A stretch of DNA of 64,000 nt, from the NCBI RefSeq assembly GCF_035594125.1, contig NC_087152.1, positions 13,607,501 through 13,671,500 on the forward strand, written 5' to 3'. This document shows, piece after piece, positions 55,420-64,000 of the stretch. Origin of the DNA: Scylla paramamosain. Lineage: Eukaryota; Arthropoda; Malacostraca; Decapoda; Portunidae. The position numbers and the translations under genes are program-made. Every line of letters begins with the position of its first letter. Position 1 is the first letter of the stretch. The notes below the pieces were generated by a model that was given only the letters and a program-made list of their open reading frames with translations, was not told where the DNA came from and did no database searches.

Positions 55420-56615
55420 AAGTCGGAAAACTGCTTCAAACAAACAAATATGCTTTTATTTACTATTTCATGCTATAGAAAACACTGCAAGGGACAAAAT
55501 GGAAAATCTAAAATATTTAGAACCAATAATGTATAAACGTGATTAGATATCCAAATAACAATTCCAAGAAATGACGAACTCGAGACTCGAGATCATTGAT
55601 GAACGGTAACACAGTTGGGCTCTCCCTTGGGCTGACACGTAGTACTCGCAGAGAACAAATGAATATGAAACGTAGTAATTGGTAGAGACCATTTTCCTTA
55701 CAATGCCTGTAAATATAAGAATATCAAAATATAATAATGAATAAATAAATGAACGAACAGGTAGATAAAGATAGATTACAGCAATGGTGATGCATACGAG
55801 ATTATGGGAATGGGGAAGTGAACTATGGGAATGAATTATCGAGGTGCATAGTGGATGAGGAGCAACAACCTTTGGGGGCACGAACATGTCCACACCAAGC
55901 ATGCGGGCACGCTGCATGAGGAAGCGGAAGTGAAGAGGTGGGCTCGCACATATGAATGAAAGAGAGGTGCCTCTTTTGTTGTAGCGGGAAGAGAGCGGAA
56001 CAGTGTGTAGAGGAACGCACGTGCGGGTGAAGGCAGGAGGGAGATGTGAGGAGCCGCTAATGTTATACTCGTACATATTGACACACCATCTGGAGGCGGT
56101 AGGGTTCCTAAAGAGTCTATAGGGAGAGATGGTATTGACTTTGATCTTGATGTTACGGTTGACTTTAAAGACTTGAATCAGAATTTGGTTGAATAGTTTG
56201 TTGTATGCTTATACAGTACAAGGATAGTATTTTATCCTAGCCAGGCCTTCATATCGCTGTTTCATTATGTGAGGAAAGAATGGTGAATAGATTACGAGGA
56301 TAAAGAAAAAGAAAATTGGTGATACAAGACCAAGTTTTATCTGCCATGTATTCTCTGTGAGTATTGATCTTTTGACTCCAATGGCAGCTGTACAACAAGA
56401 GTTTGCCTCGCCCAGCACGATGCTCTTAAAATAAGCCAAAATTCATTAGGCCATGCATCAATTCCTATTCGATTCATAGACGTGCAATTCACTGGCCTAC
56501 ACAGCATCATCAGGCAGCTTCAAGACACTTTCCTAATTTTAGTTAATTATTTTGGCCCTTTTTTGGGGGAAGTGGCACCTCAGTGGACCTTTTTATATGT
56601 TTATTATTTATTCGT

Positions 56616-56654
<39 letters not shown>

Positions 56655-56664
56655 TGTATTTTAC

Positions 56665-56705
<41 letters not shown>

Positions 56706-57030
56706 TTTATTTATTTTTTGTAATGGTTGGCAAGACCCTTTTATATTTAAAGAAAATAATAAAAAAAAAACTATTTAACACGAGTCTCTATACGTAAGGT
56801 AACTGCCACGCCCAGTACGACAGCACCTCCCTCCCCCACTATCACCACCACCACAACCACCAGCAGGCTGTGATGGTGGTTGTGCTCCACTTTCCCCAGG
56901 CGTTAGCAGGTGGCGCCAACACCCCTTCCTCTCCCCCTCATCCATCCTCAACCCTCCTTACCACTCTTTCTCTCTCCCCTCCCACCATCACCCCAGCAGT
57001 CTTTCCTCAGCATGGAACTTTCACCCGTCT

Positions 57031-57076
<46 letters not shown>

Positions 57077-57126
57077 AACGAACGAGTCTCTATTTTAATT
57101 TCATCCATGCATCATTTAAAATTATG

Positions 57127-57215
<89 letters not shown>

Positions 57216-57262
57216 GTTGTCTTGTGTACAGTGACTATCCAAGCATAGGGACGCTTTTCTAT

Positions 57263-57344
<82 letters not shown>

Positions 57345-57543
57345 GTTACGGTTTTATCTCCTTAGCAGCTTTCTCCTTTCTTTTACATATTCCATCTTCT
57401 CAATCCATTATCGTACTTATTCCTTTCTCCTCGCATGCTTTTATGATTTTTTTTTCAGTCCCTGCTTTCATTAATTGATCCTCCGGGTTGATTTCTCGTT
57501 TTCTTTGGATTTCTTTTTCTTAACTTTCCCTGCCAGGCTTTCA

Positions 57544-57614
<71 letters not shown>

Positions 57615-57800
57615 ACTTGCACGTTACGTTCCATCTCTCTCTCTTTCTCGGTGTGCCTCGATCTCTGCTTCCCTCCTTTGTATATACACTTTCTCTCCGC
57701 GATATGCACCTCCCCCTCTCCCTCTATTCTTTATTCCTTTCCAACTGACGTGATTTGAAACTCATTTTTCTCGCTTCTCTATTTTTACCCCGTTCCTTAA

Positions 57801-57877
<77 letters not shown>

Positions 57878-59509
57878 TCGTATCCTCCATGCAGTTTCAC
57901 AGCCCCTTTCTCTTCATAACTCTTTCCTCATTGTCTCCTTCACAACTATTTCCTCACTTTCTCCTTCACAATTCTTTCCTCTCCTCCTTTATTACTGTTT
58001 CCTACTTTTCTCCTTCATAACTCATTCATCCTTCCCTCAATGTTCTCTTTTGCATGTGCTCTTCATCATCCTCTTTCTCACTCCCTCTCCACGCCACGCT
58101 CTCCTCCCGTCATTGTTCCCTCCTGCTGGTGATGCTCTCACGGCCCAGAGATCAACTCACGGGCTGGAAACACCGCGTTGTTCTGGCCGGCAGAGATTCC
58201 CGGAGCTAGATTTCGCTGTTAGGGGCTGGTACCGTGTTTTATTTTTATTTTATTTTATTTTATTTTATTTTATTTAAGACGAGAATGTGATTTCCCGGCA
58301 GCGATAAACAATGTGGCCTTTTTTTTTCTCTCTTATGACAGGGTTGCGTAGTAGTTTAGTCTTTCTGGTGGCCGTCTGGTTGATTTTCCCTCCCTTTTTT
58401 TTTAAGAGGAGCTCTGGCCAAGGACAATAAAAAGGCAGGAAAAAAAAAAAAGGTTAAGGTTTACCGAAGGTGCCAGTTCCCAAAGAGTAAAACCAAAACG
58501 ATTCTCCAAAATTATAGGGAGAGTCTTCAAATCTCTCTCTTGATTTATTGTTTTGAATGATTACCAAGCAAGGTTTCTGTTACAGAGGAGAGATTTATGT
58601 TAGTTTATTGTTGTCACTGTTATTGTTGTCAGCTACTGTGAAAATGTGTGGAGATGTTACCCTAATATCTGATTTCACAAACAGGGATCTGAATTCTGGA
58701 AATTTTTGTGCTTTCATAATGACTATTCTGAAAGGTCATTGAGTTTCCGTGGATATTTTTATCTCATTGTTAGTGCAAGAATCTTGTTAAACGATTACTA
58801 AAATCGTCAAAACATTCTTGAAAACCCCAATAACTTAGACTAAAGCTTGCTTGAACAGTCAAGTTGAGAAGCTGAAATATTTGAAAATACAAAACAAGAT
58901 GAGAAGACTTCCGCTTCCGGTGTCAGTAAGTTTTTTAGTATATAAGTAACTATCTGTCGGCAGTAGCACACGACCAAAATTACAGTGTGAGGCAGAGCAG
59001 CGAGGTTTGGCAGCAGGAAGCAGCCGACACGTTTACCACACCGCACAGATTCTAGATCTCACCGCAAGCTTGAAGCGTGCCAGCGATGTTTTCCGCACAC
59101 AGCACCGCATATCTTTGTCTTCGAAGATTTAGCTTGGTCACTGAAAATGCTTAGCTATGAGAAGGGAAAGACAAATGATAAATACAGAAAGAACGATAAG
59201 ATCTCTTGAACTCTCAAACGTACACTAGTTTTAATTTTTTTATAAGACTACGTAACTATTTTTGTATTGACCTATTTATGATATATAGGATTTAAACTAA
59301 CCTCGCATTACTTCATCAGCCCCACGATTATCATTACATTTTCTGTTTTCTCTCAAAACATCTTGTAAATGAAGTAACTCGTCCTCCCCTCCTTCCCCAG
59401 GTTCAACAGAAGGTCTTCTCGTCAATCCTGCTGCAGGACCTGATAATTTCGTGTCCATCGACGGCAGAAAGACTTACTTCGATTTGTTCCCGGCCGCCAC
59501 TCAGCTTCA

Positions 59510-59588
<79 letters not shown>

Positions 59589-60404
59589 ATTTATTAACCT
59601 CCCACGTTTTCTCAAGCAGCAGCAACAACCGCAGCAGCAGACTGTCGGATTAGGAGTGGGTGTGGTGATACCAGAAGAGGCCCTACCCCAGCCTTATCCC
59701 GCCTCTTCATTCCGTCCTGCGCCGCCACGACCTGCACCACCACCACCTCGCCCACAACCCACTCCAGCTACGCCACCCCCCAGGAAGTACTTCACGAGAA
59801 GACCCACCCAGCCCTCTATTAGGTGAGTGGAGATGCGCTTGTCAGGCTGGTTGGATCCTCCTTACTCAGTAGTTCTCTTCAGTCTTCGTTTTGCTGATTC
59901 CTATTATTAGAAGTATGATATATATTCCTATTTCTTTCTTTCTCTCTTTTTTTTTTAGTCTTCTTTTTCTTTCTTTTTTGCTTCCTTCTTTCTTTTCTTT
60001 TTCCTTCTTTCTTTTCCTTTTCTTTCTTCTTTCCTTCCTTCTTATCTTTCTTTCCTTCATTCATTCATTCTTTTCTCTCTCTTTCTTCTTTCCTTCCGTT
60101 CTTTTTTTATGTTCTTGTTCCATAAATGAGTACTCACGTGCTGTCATCTCACCTATTTTTGGGATCCATCATCTTTTTGTTTCTCTCTCTCCCCCATCCC
60201 CACCCCCACCCCTCCTTCAAGGATCGACACGTGTATCGTCGGGGATGACTCCACGTGCCAGGAGGATCTGGGGGAAGTGTGTCGCACGGAGGAGGAAGTG
60301 TCCAGCTGTTACTGCAAGCCTGGCACGGCACGGCGCAGACCCCGAACTCCATGCAAAAGTAAGACTCTTCTTTCGACGATTGCATTCTTCTGGACCTTTT
60401 GCGT

Positions 60405-60483
<79 letters not shown>

Positions 60484-60941
60484 GACTATTTTCAAAGGCC
60501 ATAAACTTGATTAGCCAGGTTCTCAAGAATGTTTCTCCTGTTAATAGTGTAGAAATCTTGATAATATGTCGCTAGAACTATGAAAACACCCATAAAAAGC
60601 GTGTAACTTCAAGTAAGGCGTTTTGAATGTACTTGAGGTGCTGCGCAGAAGTGATTCAGAATACCACGTTTCAGCTACCACGACTCAAGTGTCCCTTTCC
60701 CTCCTTCCTTGTCCTCCTCTTCATATCTGTCTCCTCAACTCCTATAATTCTAGTCTTTTTGTCTCGCTGTGCACTGTTTCCTACACTTCCTATCTCATCT
60801 TACCCTCTTGTTCATGCAAACTTTTTTTTTTTTTACTGCTTTGATATGTATCTGACTCAATTCTTTCTCTCATCGTACCTTCAAGACTTTTTTTTTCTCT
60901 CTTCTGAATGTTTATCCTCATCTTCCTTTCACTATTCAAAC

Positions 60942-60975
<34 letters not shown>

Positions 60976-63900
60976 ACGGATCGGCGGTTTCTCTTGTCCC
61001 GGAAACCCGGTTGTGCACATGTGGGTCGTCAGTTTTTTTTTTTTTTTCAGCTCCTTTAATTGCATAATGATGATATTGAATAATAAAGCCATGAACTTTC
61101 ACTCCATGCGTATTATGTAGCTTATAATCTTTCTACCCTTGCTTACTAAATTATTTGACGTCTAATTGGTCGTTCTTTTTAAAGCGTTTGATGGCCACTG
61201 GTTGGGAATATTCTTAAACGCTTTGAACTTTCATTAGAACTATATTCAAGGACCACCTAGATCAATACTGGATTCTCTCCATGTTTATTTATCTTTTAAA
61301 AGTACGGTATTTTTGTTGAACTGTCATTAACATCACGAAAACATCCCGGAAAACCTTCACTAGTTTTACTAGAGGCTGTGAAGAAGTCTAAATATTACGC
61401 CGAAACCATTCATAATACCGACCACATTATAATACCGGGCATGTGTCTAATAAGTTGTAGAGATAATAAGCCAGAACGTTTCAGAATATTTAACACATTC
61501 TAATATTGCATTTGTGTATTTGTGTGTACAGGAATGGTGTCCCTGCAAATGTCCCTCAAGGTAGACCGCGTGGGGCCTCAGCGCATTGTGTGGACTGGTA
61601 ATTACGCCAACCCAGCCTCTGACGAGTACCGCCTGCTTCAGTGGGAGGCGCAGCACGCGGTGAGTTGTGGCCAGGTGTACTTTACTATTCTTTTTATATA
61701 TCCATTTTATGTTAGGAACCTGATGCACTTGAGTTGCTATTTGAATAAAAAAATAAATAAATAAATAAATAAAAGTGTTCCCAGATTGTAATTTATAGGA
61801 GTGTTCTTCAACCTTTTGAAGTTCATGCATCCTCCCGGCAGCTTTTGAGAGATTAATGTTCCCTCGCGCCTCATTCGATTAATTAAAAGAAAAAAAAAAG
61901 TACTTCACGTTTTTCTTTAGTTTATGCACAGGTGGATGTATTACGTCTCAATTCCAAACAGAAAATAGCTACTCGATCCTAAATAGTTATTCTATAGGTG
62001 CTAAATGCATAATAAAACAATACCATATCTCAAACCTATAAGACATGAGTTGTGTGTAAGTATTCGATACCTATTTTCTGTTTGGAATTGAGACGTAATA
62101 CATCCACCTGTGCATAACGCAGATTTGCCGTCCTTGATTTTAAGTAATTTCCTACATGACATACACTTTTCTTCCTAAACCTCTTTTGGTACTGAGCACT
62201 CTTATACACATTGGGCCATGCCATCTGTCATATGTCTCTTCCTGTACTCTCCACTTCAGATCTCCAAGGCCCTGTCCAAAACTCGGCTGGGGACGGCATA
62301 TCTGAGCAATGCTGTCAACAGTTTCTACTCGCTGGGAGGCAAAGTCATTGTCAATGCAACACTGAATCTAGAGAATCAGCCAGCCACTAGGACCAGGGCT
62401 GTGCTCCAAGCCCTTCAACGGCAGATGATTCAGGTCATACAGAGCCATGCCAACAACATTGGAGACTCACCCCTGGGAGTGGACGGCACGCTCAACCCCA
62501 TTCCTGACGTTTCAGGTGTGTATGTGTGTGTGTGTGTACATGATACTACCAGCAGTGCAGCTTCCTTTTGTATTGCTCCATATTATGATATACCACAAAC
62601 ATGATATTGAAGTAATATGTGTTCTTTATCATAATTTTTCTTTTATTTGTTCTTACTTGTGCATATGTGCACCCAGTTCCATTGGGAACCTACAATCTAG
62701 AGCCAGAGACTCCCAAATTCACCAGTTCATTGACTTTCATAAAGTTTCAGATTGTTTATCAACTTTCAGCCACTAATTACTTACAGTGCATGAAACTTAT
62801 CTAATGAACACGAGTCACTTTGACTAATAGTACCATAACTGATTTAGGCTACCAATGGCTGGTGTCACTTGTAGCTTATCTTTCAGTCCCAGATAACACT
62901 GTCTTGCTGACGGCCACCTCACTTTTGGGATTGCTGGAGACTGCATAATTTTCTATGCTGTAATGTTTTTTATTCAATGAATATATGCAATGACGGGTAA
63001 ATCTAATGAATTCCAAAGTTTAAGATCATAGATATTGAAGGAACCAGGTCTGATAATTATCTCCTCTTTCCTTTGCAGACATTAATGAATGTAATGAGGC
63101 TACTCTGCATGATTGCCACTCCTCGGCCACCTGTATCAACAGGTTTGGAACTTTCACCTGCCGCTGCCTACCTGGATACACTGACAGGTAACTCACTGAA
63201 GGCTTCCCATTATAGTAAAATATTCAACTTAAAACTGACTGGGAGATTGAGTATAAAAGTTATGTTGCATTGTGTGAGGCCTGTGTGGTGCATGATGTAA
63301 ATCTGAATAACATGTTGTGTGGTAGCTGTTTGGTGTGTGATTTAGGGATTGTAAGGGTATGTATATTTTGTGAAAGTTACAGGTTATGTTATGTGTGGCA
63401 TGCATGCATGATAAACTGTTCTAACCAGTGACTTTTAGGATGTATGGTGTTGGTGTGACTTCAGGAGTGTATGGTGGTGGTGTCATAGTTTGTGTTTTCT
63501 CTGCAGGTTCACTGATGACCCTGAGCTGGTGGGACGCCGCTGTGAGTCCTGTTCTACTGATTACTGCAACAAGCGTGGAGAGTGTTCCATAAAGGACGGC
63601 CAAAAAGTGTGCCAGTGAGTTTTGTGCCCCCTGTTACCAATCACATGATTCATATCCACTAGGCAGTTGCTACTACAGCTTATCTTATTTTTCATTTTGC
63701 CAACTTATGTTCTCAGATTAACTTCTACCTTGGCCCAATTAATTTTTCTATTCTGGGATGCTCTTTTATTATTCAGACAAAGCTAAAGTTTCTTCTGGAT
63801 CCAATACTTCTGTATTTTATTATTTATTTATTTATTTATTTTTTTTACATTATTTACCTCATTTCCTAAATTAACATTGTGATTTTTTTCTTGAGAGGCA

Positions 63901-64000
63901 TTAACTCTGTGTGTGTCTTCAGATGCCGAGGGTCGTACTATGGTAGCCAGTGTGAGATAGATGGAGAAGTGCTTGGAGTGGCAGTGGGAGCATCAGTGGC
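53409..64000 (+). CDS. Large type I surface protein: mucin-like region, EGF, SEA, cbEGF, EGF, start of TM (partial at 3' end)
   Basis: Exons read as 53409-55352, 59401-59510, 59620-59822, 60222-60358, 61532-61659, 62260-62515, 63079-63187, 63507-63614 and 63923-64000 (runs off the window). All have GT-AG junctions and matching phases. With the exon at 25060 the known part is about 1,049 residues. Residues about 26-370 are acidic then Pro-rich and include GIDDIIQGIVDLLGGNVKV. Residues about 370-600 are Ser/Thr/Pro-rich, a likely O-glycosylated mucin-like stalk. A Gln/Pro-rich linker follows. Residues 778-823 carry six cysteines in an EGF-like spacing. Residues about 824-940 match a SEA domain. 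Residues 952-988 start DINEC, a calcium-binding EGF. A third EGF-like module (about 1003-1035) precedes a hydrophobic stretch LGVAVGASVA, the start of a membrane helix. The architecture resembles SEA/EGF membrane mucins and matrix receptors. I do not recognise a named orthologue. Extracellular adhesion or protection is inference. Confidence 0.85.
55366..55415. repeat. (AC)n microsatellite
   Basis: 50 bp AC starting 14 bases inside the intron after the mucin exon. Confidence 0.97.
56606..56720. repeat. (TTTA)n microsatellite
   Basis: TTTA repeat with a few interruptions. Confidence 0.97.
57035..57873. repeat. Five (CT)n runs in a pyrimidine-rich kilobase
   Basis: CT runs at 57035-57073, 57131-57212, 57265-57341, 57546-57612 and 57803-57873 separated by C/T-rich sequence. 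Open frames encode only Leu-Ser repeats. Confidence 0.95.
58238..58276. repeat. (TTTTA)n repeat
   Basis: ATTTT pentamers, seven or more copies. Confidence 0.95.
58395..58455 (-). mobile_element. Short LINE 3' tail
   Basis: The plus strand reads AAGAGGAGCTCTGGCCAAGG then ACAATAAAAA, the inverse of the CTTGGCCAG..CTCCTCTTA tail that follows the LINE remnant at 34.2 kb. Confidence 0.5.
58665..58891 (+). mobile_element. Foldback MITE copy L, diverged
   Basis: TCTGAAAGGTCATTGAGTTT, GCAAGAATCTTGTTAAACGA, AAAACATTCTTGAAAACCCC, AATAACTTAGACTAAAGC and GAGAAGCTGAAATATTTGAA follow family order. Confidence 0.7.
59513..59585. repeat. (GA)n microsatellite fused to a splice donor
   Basis: The exon ends CAG at 59510 and the donor GTGAGA runs straight into about 70 bp of GA. 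The whole intron is only 109 bp (59511-59619). Confidence 0.97.
60407..60481. repeat. (CT)n microsatellite
   Basis: 75 bp CT, about 50 bases after the donor of the first EGF exon. Confidence 0.97.
60486..60670 (+). mobile_element. Foldback MITE copy M, truncated on the left
   Basis: ATTTTCAAAGGCCATAAACT, GATTAGCCAGGTTCTCAAGA then ATGTTTCTCCTGTTAATAGT, CTATGAAAACACCCATAAAA and a closing TTCAGAATACC. Confidence 0.75.
60943..60974. repeat. Poly-A tract
   Basis: About 32 bp of A. Confidence 0.95.
61172..61480 (+). mobile_element. Foldback MITE copy N and partial second copy
   Basis: AACGCTTTGAACTTTCATTA, AAGGACCACCTAGATCAATA, TGAACTGTCATTAACATCAC, GAAAACATCCCGGAAAACCT, TAGAGGCTGTGAAGAAGTC, then a repeated tail TAAGTTGTAGAGATAATAAG and CCAGAACGTTTCAGAATAT. 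Confidence 0.65.
61922..62117. mobile_element. Perfect 47-bp inverted repeat with 102-bp spacer
   Basis: Arms 61922-61968 and 62071-62117 are exact reverse complements, beginning TTATGCACAGGTGGATGTAT. It lies in the intron that splits the SEA domain (61660-62259). The perfect identity implies a recent origin or active correction. It could be a MITE or an inverted local duplication; no clear target duplication is visible. Confidence 0.85.

Larger units (their letters stand above)
55353..59400 (+). other. Intron 2 of the surface-protein gene
   Basis: About 4 kb without coding sequence. It holds the AC run, a TTTA repeat, five CT runs within a pyrimidine-rich kilobase, a short LINE tail and foldback copy L. 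Confidence 0.8.

Overview
This is a eukaryotic nuclear window. Genes are split by GT-AG introns, intergenic and intronic DNA is AT-rich, and an extreme number of AC, AG, AT and ATT microsatellites is scattered throughout. Protein similarity is metazoan, and promoter and repeat style suggest an arthropod. The microsatellite load, a tRNA-derived SINE and LINE 3' ends resemble decapod crustacean genomes (shrimp or crab). That last step is inference; no species marker is present.

Three genes are supported. (1) 1332-9661, plus strand: nine coding exons join in phase to a 510-residue nuclear protein resembling the calcium-responsive transcription factor (CARF/ALS2CR8) family. (2) 12901-21142, minus strand: nine coding exons give a complete 385-residue Pelota (Dom34), the ribosome-rescue factor. 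Genes 1 and 2 converge. (3) 53409-64000, plus strand: nine exons of a large cell-surface protein with a Ser/Thr/Pro-rich mucin-like region, an EGF-like module, a SEA domain, a calcium-binding EGF module, a third EGF-like module and the start of a transmembrane helix at the window edge. A signal-peptide exon at 25060-25135, preceded by an Inr/DPE core promoter, has exactly the phase needed to join this gene. That would leave a first intron of about 28 kb, with Pelota and gene 3 divergently transcribed.

The stretch from about 21.1 to 53.4 kb holds almost no recognisable coding sequence. It contains microsatellites, several degenerate tandem repeats (periods about 35 to 170 bp), eroded LINE 3' ends and a dispersed family of about 210-230 bp foldback elements. 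I found 14 or more full or partial foldback copies between 29.9 and 61.5 kb. At least one was later invaded by a smaller element at a TTAA target. Another TTAA-flanked MITE lies at 3211-3402, a roughly 1 kb element with inverted ends and a frameshifted coding remnant sits in a Pelota intron, and a perfect 47-bp inverted repeat lies in a gene 3 intron.

I saw no prokaryotic-type system, CRISPR array or virus-derived gene. The most novel material is the foldback family with its nested insertions, and the surface-protein gene. All exon calls come from reading splice sites and phases by eye; no transcript evidence was available.
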